This document shows, piece after piece, positions 13,201-23,386 of a stretch of 64,000 nucleotides of DNA (position 1 is its first letter; every line of letters begins with the position of its first letter). The translations under genes and the position numbers were made by a program. Under the pieces are notes generated by a model that was not told the DNA's origin, ran no database searches, and saw only the letters and a program-made list of their open reading frames with translations. Origin of the DNA: Escallonia rubra (lineage: Eukaryota > Streptophyta > Magnoliopsida > Escalloniales > Escalloniaceae); NCBI GenBank assembly GCA_033065855.1, contig JAVXUO010002013.1:16017-80016 (forward strand). The letters are read 5' to 3'.

Positions 13201-16200
13201 GCACAAGTCAGATTTACAACGCTCCCTCACGTGTATCTCTCAACTGTTTTCCTACTCAAAGAAGGACTCTTCTTTCTTTGCCTACCCAAAGAAAGACTAT
13301 CCTCTCTTTCCTACTCAGAGAAGGACTCTTCTATCTTGGCCTACTCAAAGAAGGACTCTCATCTCTTTCCTACTCAGAGAAGGACTCTTCTTTCTTGGCC
13401 TACTCCAAGAAGGACTCTCCTCTCTTGCCCTTAAACACAATACAAGACACCTTACTTATACTTGGAGAAAGCAGTGATCTTCACCCTCCAAGCAATATGG
13501 GACAAGATGTTTTATATACTAAAGGCCAAGTTTCAACCTTCTTTGAGTAACCGATGTGGGACATAAATACAAGACATATATCAACAATCTCCACCTTGGC
13601 TTGTATTAACAAACCACTCCATGAGAAAAGTGTAATATGTCTTTAGTACCTTCTTCAAGTACTCTACCTTGCATCCCCTTTAAAGGTAGGGATGCACTCC
13701 ACCTTGAGCTCAGCAAGAAAGAAGATGAAACAAGCTCAAGATTTGCTTGAACTTCTCTGTCGTGACTATCTTTGTGCGCATATCAACTGCGTAGGTCCTC
13801 GGCCCTATCTGCCTCTCACCATAGCATAGCGTTGATCCCTTGTCCAGCTGTAACACTGTAATCTCCTTACGTGCGTCAGCCCCATCCTTGGACACCAACG
13901 GGAACATCCACTCCGCCATCATCATCACCCCGCAATATGGATTAAGCGTAGCACTTGACTTCTCCATGAAGTCCATCCCAAGCACTACCCCAAGATCATC
14001 CATGTCGATGATATTGAAGTCGACCTTCCTTGTCCATTCACTGATCCTTAAATTGACGTTCTTGACGACTCCCTTCGTAGGTCACTCCTTGGCATTCACG
14101 GCCGTGAACCAACTCCCATGCTTAGTTGGTTTTAGCCCAAGCCACTCGGTAACCCTCGGACTCATGAAGTTGTGGGTGGCCTCGGTATCCACAAGCGATT
14201 CTTGAGTCTTCCCGGCAACGTCCACCGTTGCGTAGAGCAAGCCCCGTTTCTTCTTGCTCTTCTTCCTCTTGGCAGCTTCTTCCTTCAACTTCTGCACGAA
14301 TGCATTGACCATCTGCAATGCTCCCATGCGTGCCTTCCCATAGCTGCTGGAAGAATCCCCCTTGCTGCCTTTTTGCTTATCGAGGAACGCAATCATCTTG
14401 CCCTTGTGCGGGTAATCCCTCCTGTAATACGTATCTGAATAGTAGAAGCATCCTCCTCTAGGCCTCTCATGAGCCTTGTGGTTACGAGAGTCACCCTGCT
14501 TGTGACTTCCTTCATGCTTCTTCTGCCCTTTGTGATGGCAGCGACGTCCCTCATCCCTACTCCGCTCATTATCGGTTGCCTTGGGTAAGCCACTCTTTGA
14601 CCTACCGTCTCCTCATCTTTGGCACGCCCATGCCTTGGAGATCTTGGCCTCTCACATTGTTTGAAGTCTTCCAACTTCTCGACAATAGCCATGGCGGAAG
14701 CCAAGTCGTGAGGTTCCCTTCACCGCAACTCTGTGGCAAACCCACTGCTGCAACCCATCAACGAAGAAGCATAGTCGCTGCCTCTCGGACATCTCCGGTA
14801 TTTCAAGCATCAAAGCCAAGTACTCCTTCACATACTCATGGATGCTTCCCTTCTGCTACAGCCATCGAAGGTTGATCATCGCCATATCTTCGGTGCTCTC
14901 CGGATAGAACTGCCTTTTTAGTTGACGCTTGAACTTCTCCCATGTTTTGACGACGCACCCATCCATGTAGCGACGCCTCCACCATGAGGCAGCTGTATCC
15001 GTAAGGTACATGACCACCGTATGCACCTTCTTCTCCTCGTCGTCGAAGTTGAGGGCTTCAAAGTATCGCTCCAAGTGCCAAAAGAAGTAATCCACCTACC
15101 TCACCTCTCTCACTCCATAGTACGATCTCGGCTTCGGCATTTTCTTTCTCTTTGGCTACACCGCGATACGCCCCTGCCTCGTAGCTCTTGTAAGCTCCTT
15201 CTTACAAGTAGCTAGTTCTTCTTGGAGCTCCGTGACTTGTCCCTTGAGGTCCTTGTGCCGTTGCACCTCCCACTTGGTGAAATGGGCGACCCTCTCCTCG
15301 ATCAAGTCATCTAGCTCCTCTACGAACACATCGACTTCCCATTCCAGCACAGTTAATCGGCTGTCTACCTTCAAGTCATCTAATCTATTAAAGATTAGCT
15401 CCACCTGACTTACGACAGTCTGCTGCACCTTCTCCTCGTCAATGTCGAGGGCTTCAGAGTACCGCTCCAAGTGCCAAAAGAAGTTATCCACCTGCCACGC
15501 CTCTCTCGTTCTATCGTACGATCTCGGCTCCGGTATTTTCTTTTGTCTTGGCTGCACTGCGATACACCCCTGCCTCGTAGCTCTTGTAAGCTCCTTCTTA
15601 CAAGCAGCTAGTTCTTCTTGGAGCTCCATGACTTGTCCCTTGAGGTCCTTGCGCTGTTGCACCTCCCGCTTGGTGACATGGGCGACCCTTTCCTCGATCA
15701 AGTCATCTAGCTCCTCCGCGAACACATCGACTTTCCTTTCTGGCACAGCTAGTCGACTATCTACCTCCAAGTCATCTAATCTATTGAAGATTAGCTCCAC
15801 CTGACTTGCGACAGTCCGCTGCAAGTGCTCTCCAAGTGCCTCGAGCTCGCTCCTCATGCATGCTTTGGCATCCCCTGTCGCACTGCTCAAATCCTTTACC
15901 GTGCTCTGCCATATGCCAAAATTCGTCTTTCCATCGAATTGTCACAGGCATACTTCATGGTCGTGTTGTCTACATATTTATCCTCTCAAATCGATTTCAA
16001 TTTTGCCCAAAAAATAAACCTAGAAGCTCTGATACCACTTGTTACGAAATCGCTCTAGATAAATATGTATAGAACACGATATCCAAACAAGAGAGCACAA
16101 GAAAACTGAGAGAACTCAAATCCACTTTGCACAAGTCAGATTTACAACGCTCCCTCACGTGTATCTCTCAACTGTTTTCCTACTCAAAGAAGGACTCTTC

Positions 16201-19200
16201 TTTCTTTGCCTACCCAAAGAAAGACTATCCTCTCTTTCCTACTCAGAGAAGGACTCTTCTATCTTGGCCTACTCAAAGAAGGACTCTCCTCTCTTTCCTA
16301 CTCAGAGAAGGACTCTTCTATCTTGGCCTACTCAAAGAAGGACTCTCCTCTCTTGCCCTTAAACACAATACAAGACACCTTACTTATACTTGGAGAAAGC
16401 AGTGATCTTCTCTCTTCAAGCAATGTGGGACAAGATGTCTTATATACTAAAGGCCAAGTTGCAACCTTCTTTGAGTAACCGATGTGGGACATAAATACAA
16501 AACATATATCAACAATAGTTACTCCTTAAGTAGCATAGTACACGTTAATCTATTACTCGTGAATACAACATCTCGTATACCAATGCAATATTTTAAAAGG
16601 AATTCAGGTGCTGCTAAACCCATTTCTTGATCCATAATCCATATTTAATACTTTTTATATGTTCGTTATGTTCACCTTCTTCCAGAAACGAGAATGTCAA
16701 TGATCTATTACATTGTAGAGAATTAGGAAATTATGTAAATATAAGTGTTACAAATACGAATGAGTAAATATGGAATAGACAAATTTGCTTGCCTTTCTCA
16801 TTACAGATCTTTAGTGACAAAAACAGGAATGTAAGTGGTAAGACGTGGAGTCAGGTTACCATTTCCACAATTACGTATTCTTCTCAAATCTAGAATAGTC
16901 TTTTCAATCCCTTCTTCCATGTTCATTATTCTTTTAGCTTTTAATTCAAAATGCCCATGTTCATGCCAAAGTGGAGTGATAGTGGTATTTATACTTATCT
17001 TTTTTGCAGACGATTCGTTGTATATAAATTGCGGAGGGAAACCTGCAAATATGAATGGGAACGACTATGTTGAAGATGATCAAAAAAGATCCTACTATGT
17101 TAGTTCACAAAATAACTGGGCTTACAGTTGTTCTGGAATCTTCTCGTCTGAAACCGCCAATTCCAATGATTCCGTGAAGAACACAACCTATGACTTTTCT
17201 AATGATGTATATGTAACGGCTCGTCTTTGTCCCGTCTCTCTTAAGTATTACGGATTTTGTCTTCGTCAAGGCAGTTACACGGTGACACTTCATTTTGCTG
17301 AGATAGTTTATTCCGAGCCTGAAGACCATAGCATCTTAAGTGAACGTGTATTTGACGTCTATATTCAGGTAGTGGTTTCATTTTTATCATAGTGTCGTTT
17401 CACTATTGCAAACACTATTATGGAACTCTTGTCCAAGATGACAGAGTGCTAGAGAATTTCAACCCCAAAGCCGCGGCAGGCGCTGCAAAGAAAGTAGTGA
17501 TTCGCAGTTTTAATGCTTCAGTGAAACAAGATCATACGTTACGTATCCACCTTTACAGGGCTGGCAAAGGATCTGTGTTCAACCCACCTGCTACCAATGG
17601 ACCTCTGATATCAGCAATATCAGTCGTCACACCTGGTATGAAGTCTGCCCAATATCCACTAATAGTTCAATTTTCTGTATGGCTTTCATGTTGATGGAGT
17701 ACGGTAATAATTTGATCTACTCATATCAACTTTGATTAACCTCAGAACGCAAAGGTCACAATGGGGGCAAGCTATCAGCACCTCACATAACAATGATTGC
17801 AGTAGCCTCTGTTGCCTTCAGTTTGTTTCTTACTCTACTGTGTTTATTCCATATGGGTTGGCTTGGACGCGAAAGGTTCCCTGATGAAGGTGATAATAAA
17901 CACTGAACAACTTAATATTGAACCAACCCTACCGCTGACAACCCCCCCCCGGCATACCCTCCACCCAATGCTTTTTTAATGATTATGGGTAATGACATAA
18001 AATCCTTTGGTGTTTACCTTGGAGCAGAAAAGTGCATTGAATATTCTTTCGAAAAAATATTTCTTTCGGAAAAAAAGAATATTCTGCTATTTTTGCAGAC
18101 AGAAAGATTTAACACATTTGACAGACGAGCTCGATTACATCCTTTTCATTTCCATTGTAACGCTTCTTTCATTTTGACTCCTTATTAAGGAAACGAATCG
18201 AAACTACATTTGTAGATCTTATCCTTTTCTAAATGTCAGGTAGGAAAAGACAGGATGAACTGTTATTTAGTCCTAACGCTACTTCAACATCCTTGGGAGC
18301 CTCTCCAGAAGGAGAGGGGATTGATGAAACTGGAACAAGTGCAGATTTACCATTCTATTCTCTAAGCATCATTGCTGCTGCTACAGAAAACTTTTCTATT
18401 GCTAACAAACTTGGAGAAGGTGGTTTTGGCTTGGTATATAAGGTGACCACCGTAAATTGTGACAACCATTTAACCTCTTTCCAGTTTGCCAATTTTAATT
18501 TCTACTTAATAACGCAAGTAAAGATTGAATTCTAAGATGAGGACATCTGCTATCAGGGTCGGCTACGCAATGGACAGGCTATAGCAGTCAAAAGACTATC
18601 AAACAGCTCAGGGCAAGGGGTAGAAGAGTTCAAGAATGAAGTTACACTGATAGCAAAACTCCAGCACAGAAATCTTGTAAGGCTTTTGGGATGTTGCATT
18701 CAAAAAGAAGAGAAGATGTTAATCTACGAGTATATGCCAAACAAAGGGTTGGACTCTATCATCTTTGGTATGCAAACTTTTTCAGTTTTTTCATCAAGTT
18801 ACATTGTTTAGTATATTAATTCATTCCGTTTACCTAAAGCTATGCTCTAAGAGCCAATTAAACGTGCTTGAGAACTCTAAAAGCAGATGCAGTTGCAACG
18901 ATTGAAATTTACAATTTTTTATCCAGATAAAGAAAAAGGCTCCCTAGTAGACTGGAGGAAACGCTTTGAAATCACTTTGGGGATTGCCCGAGGAATGTTA
19001 TATCTTCATCAGGACTCGAGACTAAGAATCATTCATAGGGATCTGAAGGCCAGCAATGTGCTACTAGATGCTGCCATGAACCCAAAGATATCAGACTTTG
19101 GTATGGCCAGAATATTTGGACGGGACCAAATTCAAGCAAACACAAACAGAGTCGTTGGAACATAGTAAGTACCACATGTACTCACGAGTGAGGAAGAGCG

Positions 19201-20266
19201 GGAGAGAGAGAGAGAGAGAGGTCGAAAACCAAACAATGACTCCCTTCATTTTTTTAATTGCAGTGGTTATATGTCGCCAGAGTATGCAATGGAAGGCCTT
19301 TTCTCAACAAAGTCCGATGTTTTCAGCTTTGGAGTTCTGTTATTGGAGATCATCAGTGGCCGAAAAAATGGCAGCTACTATAAGGAGAATACCGTCAATT
19401 TAATTGGACATGTAAGTGACTCCTTACAACTACAAGCAATATATCTCATTAGAAATCAAATGCTATTGTACAAACTTATCCAGCTTGAATATCATGACAT
19501 TCACCCGACAATGGCAAATTAAAAAGTACGACAAAATCAGGGTTTTGTATAGGTGTCTCGGTCATGGACATTTCTTAGATTTCGTGGAATCTATCACAAG
19601 GTGATCTCCTATGCTTGATGTTCGAAATTGAAAACTGAAACCATTGATTTAAACCCTCCAACTTTTGGTATCAACTCAAACAGTTTCACCCTTTCAAATT
19701 TGATTGACGAAACTAGTGGAAACGAGAAGGGTGTTTCAACTTGGTATCAAAGCCCTTTCCTTGGAATTCTTTCTCTTACCAACGGGCACCAACGCTGCCA
19801 TCATATCTCACCGGACGTGCTGCCACCTTCGGTCAATTCCAAACCACCTAAACTAATTGTGGAGAGCGTTACATTATGCTTTATTGGTATAACATTACTC
19901 TTTGGGTCTGCATTAGCACTTTGATTCAATACCACTGAAAGATGTTAAACGTTGTTCCAGGTCTGGGATCTATGGAGAGAAGGCATAGCCCTGGAAGTAG
20001 CTGATCCATCACTGGGCGAGTCGTACCAAGCACACAAAGTCCTGAGATGCATCCACATCGGGCTCCTGTGCGTACAAGAGCTTGCAAATGATCGACCCTC
20101 TATGTCTGAAGTAGCGTTGATGCTGTGCCATGAAACGACCCTTCCATCTCCCAAGCAGCCTGCATTCATTTTTAAGACAGCGAATGCTGGCACGGACTCT
20201 TCTCCAGCTTCCTTAGAAGTGGTTTCGGTTTGTGATACCACAATCACGGTGGTTGAAGCTCGCTGA
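4148..20266 (+). CDS. Chimeric receptor-like kinase: LRR-VIII-2/malectin ectodomain + TM + SD-1-type kinase
   Basis: A cell-surface Ser/Thr receptor kinase model of about 1043 residues. The exons are: 4148-4268, 5373-5529, 5804-5875, 5998-6069, 6924-6995, 7640-7711, 8643-8714, 9845-9916, 10000-10071, 10161-10232, 10640-10711, 10800-10865, 11038-11109, 11461-11529, 11633-11701, 12459-12518, 12609-12641, 12725-12771, 17010-17368, 17455-17635, 17746-17889, 18240-18442, 18557-18767, 18927-19164, 19264-19411, 19961-20266. All phases agree and the lengths sum to 1044 codons. Order: signal peptide (1 to about 31), cysteine-pair cap, LRRs one per 72-nt exon, malectin domain, TM, kinase. The ectodomain matches LRR-VIII-2 receptors (Arabidopsis At1g53430 type), but the kinase matches the S-domain-1/DUF26 branch. 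Caveats: a degenerate LRR exon near 5559-5620 carries stops and must be skipped, and the exon at 17455 needs an atypical acceptor. The ligand is unknown, and the gene may be decayed or expressed only in part. Confidence 0.65.
7780..8282. mobile_element. TIR-bounded non-autonomous element with an internal pol III-like box B
   Basis: The ends are inverted copies of CATAGTAACAAA (7780-7791 and 8271-8282). They are flanked by tatgtagc (7772-7779) and aatgtagc (8284-8291), an 8-bp TSD with one mismatch, which suggests a hAT-like size. The left half is rich in attcggtaa motifs and the right half in tatcgcgat repeats. Inside, tggtgtgatgg (8101-8111) resembles box A and GGTTCGAATCT (8144-8154) is a perfect tRNA-type box B, so part of the element may be tRNA/SINE-derived. 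It sits in the intron between exons 6 and 7 of the RLK. Confidence 0.5.
8737..8868 (+). repeat. Intronic direct duplication, copy 1
   Basis: About 130 bp following the exon at 8643-8714 (ttcttcttcaatcgtgcatg ... gacactacaatata) recur with very few changes at 9642-9771. Both copies lie in RLK introns on either side of about 0.9 kb, which points to a recent local duplication. Confidence 0.85.
9642..9771 (+). repeat. Intronic direct duplication, copy 2
   Basis: This is the second copy of the 8737-8868 sequence. Differences are a few substitutions, for example tctccaatcg for tcttcaatcg and ggtgac for ggcgac. The duplicated block starts after the donor region of the 8643 exon, so no LRR exon was duplicated with it. 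Confidence 0.85.
10300..10353. repeat. (TA)n-(TG)n-(CA)n hairpin microsatellite
   Basis: An alternating TATA/TGTG run turns into CACA, so the two halves are self-complementary and could fold into a cruciform. It lies in an RLK intron. The TG run is pure from about 10322 and the CA run from about 10340. Confidence 0.8.
13112..13586 (-). repeat. 3' LTR of the TR-GAG element
   Basis: It is 475 bp and identical in length to its partner. It contains about six copies of a 27-28-bp repeat (actcaaagaaggactct type) at 13251-13432. A minus-strand TATATAAA lies near 13518-13509, suitable for promoter function. Differences from the other LTR are scattered and few. Confidence 0.9.
13710..15890 (-). pseudogene. 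gag and protease-like coding region of the TR-GAG element
   Basis: From 15890 downward the first frame encodes a coiled-coil, Glu/Lys-rich gag N-terminus ([30 protein letters not shown]). A tandem duplication of about 395 bp repeats this module (15431-15825 and 15040-15430). The frame 15095-14856 carries the core capsid-like signature ([27 protein letters not shown]). The frames 14396-14082 and 14003-13710 encode a pepsin-like protease: the active-site triplet expected as DTG reads DTE ([12 protein letters not shown]), followed by LGMDFMEK. Several stops and frameshifts separate the pieces. It is dead as a protein-coding unit as it stands. Confidence 0.85.
16040..16514 (-). repeat. 5' LTR of the TR-GAG element
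   Basis: 475 bp, TG..CA bounded when read on the minus strand. It shares the 27-28-bp internal repeats (16179-16360) and the whole sequence with the 13112-13586 copy at a handful of differences, so the insertion is fairly young. Confidence 0.9.
17010..17635 (+). other. RLK exons 19-20: malectin domain
   Basis: The exon 17010-17368 encodes [12 protein letters not shown], then the conserved blocks [36 protein letters not shown] and RVFDVYIQ of the plant malectin fold, a putative carbohydrate-binding module next to the membrane. The second exon encodes [25 protein letters not shown] and GPLISAISV. The boundary is irregular. The first exon ends in phase 0, and the only in-phase acceptor that avoids the nearby TAG is GAG at 17452-17454, which drops about six family residues. 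The alternative frame upstream (through LVQDDRVLE) is open but out of phase. Confidence 0.75.
17746..17889 (+). other. RLK exon 21: transmembrane segment
   Basis: It encodes [13 protein letters not shown] followed by a hydrophobic helix of about 22 residues ([21 protein letters not shown]) and a basic stop-transfer end (GRERF). The exon is phase 1 on both sides, the LRR-VIII-2 arrangement. Its donor is phase-compatible with the SD-1 kinase exon at 18240 and also with the acceptors at 18028 and 25086. Confidence 0.8.
18018..18041 (+). repeat. 24-bp direct repeat, left copy (fossil juxtamembrane exon border)
   Basis: The sequence cttggagcagaaaag-T-gcattgaa equals 25076-25099 except for one base (T for C at 18033). 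In the right copy it spans the acceptor and first codons (EKRIE) of the LRR-VIII-2 kinase exon. The left copy keeps the acceptor AG at 18026-18027, but the sequence after it is unrelated. It marks the left edge of the interposed SD-1 kinase segment. Confidence 0.8.
18240..20266 (+). other. RLK exons 22-26: SD-1/DUF26-type Ser/Thr kinase
   Basis: A complete kinase module in the usual SRK/CRK exon pattern. Visible parts are a juxtamembrane [15 protein letters not shown], Gly loop [10 protein letters not shown], catalytic Lys in [71 protein letters not shown] and [12 protein letters not shown]. The C-terminal tail TTITVVEAR* is typical of G-type-lectin S-receptor-like kinases. All key catalytic residues are present. 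No B-lectin, PAN or DUF26 domain lies upstream; the exons directly follow the LRR-malectin TM exon. If spliced as modelled, the kinase would act at the plasma membrane under an LRR-malectin ectodomain. Confidence 0.85.
19203..19222. repeat. (GA)n microsatellite
   Basis: A short pure GAGA run in the intron between the kinase exons ending at 19164 and starting at 19264. Confidence 0.8.
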
Positions 20267-20293
20267 ATGCTATTCAAATCTTACTCTTGGTTC

Positions 20294-20569
20294 TCAGACC
20301 TGCATGACAATGTATCCACAAGATAACAGCACACTAGGGATATTGCCATGAAACCATACCAATTTCCAGCAAGGCACAATGGCCTTCTTAGTTCTCATCT
20401 CATTCCTGGCAAATTTCACGACGTATTTACCATTCCTGTTCAGCTTCCATATAATTCTATCCTCTCTTTCAATTTGTTGACTTGCCATAGATGACGAGGG
20501 CATGTGATCTAGATGGAGGTAATCTCCAAAGGCTAGAATCAATAATAGAAGCAACTCTGCTATCATCAC
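20294..20569 (-). pseudogene. LINE reverse-transcriptase 3' fragment (zf-RVT region)
   Basis: The minus-strand frame contains DRIIWKLNRNGKYVVKFA, then WKLVWFHGNIP. This is the arrangement of the zinc-binding region found C-terminal to plant non-LTR reverse transcriptases (pattern W-x-GxFSVKSAW ... WKxVWxxxIP). Only this small piece remains, directly behind the kinase stop codon. Confidence 0.7.
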
Positions 20570-22705
20570 TCCAGCCCATAAGCAATATGATTCCCATATT
20601 TTGCTAGGATATTACCATCATACCCATAATAGCTGGAGGTAATCTCTCCAAAGGCCTGAATCATAAGCAATAGTTTAACTTTATTCAACACTTGCCCATA
20701 ATCCCGTGTCAAGCACGGGACAGTTTATTAACAATAATTTATCTTAGTAGTTTTGAAATGCATGATAAAATATCTTGCATAATTTTATAATTTTAAGATT
20801 ATTTTACCAAAGACAGTTACTTTAATTTTGGCTTGAAATTTAGTTTAATAAAATAAATTAACCTTTCTGGTCAAATATCAACAAGCAGTGTCCTTGTGCA
20901 TATTTGCTAATTTTGTTTGGGTAACTATATAGATGTACAAAAATTAAAAGCTTATTTAGTACACAAAAAAGAAAAAGTAAATTCTACTGATAAAAATATG
21001 CGGATAACATATTGAGATCAATTTGTTATTGCATAAGACATTTTTTATATTTTCTAAGTATCTTTAAAACAAATTGTAGCTTTGAATGGGTTGACCATAA
21101 CATTAGTTATATATTAGTTTAATTTTGATAGAGAAAATTTTGGTCCATATATTTGTTTATAGCATGTTATAAAAGTTAATCAACACAACTAATAAAGTAA
21201 GGATGGTGTGACAATTTTAGAAGCAGAGAAAATAGTAATCAGTGCATGAAGTAATTATATGAAGTTTAAAAAGTTTAACCAACGTGACTATATACGATAG
21301 CTCAAAACCTTGTAGTAAGGAAATTGCTAAACAAAATTTAACCAACATTTCACAAAGTATACAATAAGCGTGCTTACTAAGTAAGATTTATCTTCAGATA
21401 TAATAAGGATTTCAATCCAAGTTTTAGTCTACATTCATCACACATTAACTAATATCTTTTTAGATTTTATATGCAATTCTATTCAAAATTATAAAAGTTA
21501 ACATAATTAAAATCATAAATGGTATATTGCTAATACATAATTTAGCATGCTTTCAAAACTTTTTCAACATAAAATTAGTTGAATTTAAGAAAAGCTTACA
21601 TAATTAAGGTTTTAAATTTACACTATTTTTTTAATGTATCTCATATAGAATCTGCATATTATGGTATTTTTACATATAACCAATGCGACTAAATAGGATA
21701 TCCAAAACTTTAGAGTAAAGAAATTACTTACCAAAATTTTTAATCAAAATAGTTATCAAGTTAGATTCATATTTGAATTTAGAGAAAACTTAAATATGAA
21801 TTTGAAATAGAACCTAATTTTTCTAATTAAATCTCTTAAGTAAATTTTTTTACAGGTTAATATTTCATGTTAGAGAGCTTTTTCGAGATATAATATTTCA
21901 ATAAACTCATAATATGTTACTATATTGATTAGAAAATTTTAAATATTTTGAATTGCATAAGGCTAATTATTTAAATGTCTATTATATTTGTTGATTTAAT
22001 TCATTGCAAAATTAAGGACCTCGTTCAAAATAATGCTTGAAGATCTTTAATAATATTAATGTGTTTAACATTAGTTTTTACAACTCTTATTATATTAGAA
22101 ACACAATGCAATAAGGTGTCATGATTACATTTCTCGCCTCAGTTATTAATTATTATAACTCAGGATTCTGAGTCAAGCTCGAATAAGTTAATAAAATATT
22201 TTAAAAAGTTACAAAAAATGTATCAATGAATACCACATTTCAAGAAACAAAAAGAGATTTACATCTTACGAGAAAAAAATCTACTTCTGCTAAAACTATA
22301 ATTGCAGTTAGTAAGAAATTTTTAATATTTTATTTGTAACGGTTTCAAGTAACTTGTCAAGACTATATTATTATTAAGTTTTTTTAGTGGCCCAATTTGA
22401 TTCATATAAAAACCAAGTCTATTAGCTTGAAAAGTTAGGTTAAGACTACTCTGCAAAAATTTTAGACATAAAAGTTAGGATTCTATCAAAATCTAAATTA
22501 ATTATTGGATCACGTTTTAATTTTATATCTCATAAGTTATTTTTTAGGTCTATGGATTTTAATTTTCATATTAAAAAATGCTTTCAAGAATATAATTGTC
22601 AAAACAAAGTCTTAATAGATTAGTAAATTGATTAGATAGAGTTTTAGAAGGATTAGAATTGCTTTTTAAATTATTTGTTTTCTTCTAAATCAAAAGTATT
22701 ATTTT

Positions 22706-22740
<35 letters not shown>

Positions 22741-23386
22741 TTTTTATATTCATATTAGAGAGTAGTTTTGAAGATACAATAGCGAATATTAAGTCCTAAT
22801 AAGTTAGTATAATGATAAGGTTGAGTTTGAGAATTATTAGAATTAGTTTTTGAATTTTAAGGATATAATTGTCAAAAAGAAGTCTTAATGAGATACTTAC
22901 AAGTATTCACGATAATGACCCTTTCCGGAAGGATTTTTAAATACTCTCGAAATTGCAATAACTTTCTCCTTTCACCTATAATTAGATAGGTAAAGTTATC
23001 TATAATGCCAATAGAACAGTACACCGTAAGAGTAAAGGATATTTTTGGTTGCAATAGGAATTGTAATCGAAGACTAGGTTGCTGAATATAGTCGGTGAAA
23101 TTTTTTGCAAAATTTTTGTATGACTAATTTAACGATCTTTTAAAATTTTAGGTTCATTAATTACATGAAAGTGTTGTCGACCATTAATTGTCATATCTGT
23201 ATCTGAAACTGTATACTTCTTTAATAAAAGTCTTTTTTACCTTGACGTTAATCACTTTGCATCGAACATTTTTGGTGAGATAATGCACTTATCATTAGGC
23301 AATTCTTTACCAATGACCAAATTGGAAAAACTTTTCGTAGTTCCAAAAGAAGTTATGAGCGTAAACATAACGTTCCAAACTAAAAT
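20570..23386. other. AT-rich gene-free stretch
   Basis: No coding frame of note was seen. Short local repeats occur at 20513-20545 and 20634-20672 (ggaggtaatctcc..aaaggc). The inverted pair cccgtg..cacggg sits at 20703-20719, a motif common at ends or interiors of old plant transposons. A (TA)n run lies at 22709-22738. The sequence looks like eroded transposon or spacer DNA. Confidence 0.6.
22709..22738. repeat. (TA)n microsatellite
   Basis: About 14 uninterrupted TA units inside the AT-rich spacer. Confidence 0.9.

Larger units (their letters stand above)
13112..16514 (-). mobile_element. Complete TR-GAG-type LTR retrotransposon in an RLK intron
   Basis: Two 475-bp LTRs (13112-13586 and 16040-16514) enclose a 2.45-kb interior, and the 5-bp TSD ATAGT is perfect (13107-13111 and 16515-16519). 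On the minus strand the LTR starts TGTTGATATATG and ends in CA. TGGTATCAGAGC, the plant initiator-Met tRNA primer site, lies at 16037-16026, two bases inside the 5' LTR. A purine tract, CAAGGTGGAGA, precedes the 3' LTR. The interior encodes only gag and a protease-like segment, with no reverse transcriptase, RNase H or integrase. Short size plus gag-only content fits the published TR-GAG class of non-autonomous Ty3-related elements. It inserted in the intron between 12771 and 17010, antisense to the RLK. Confidence 0.9.
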
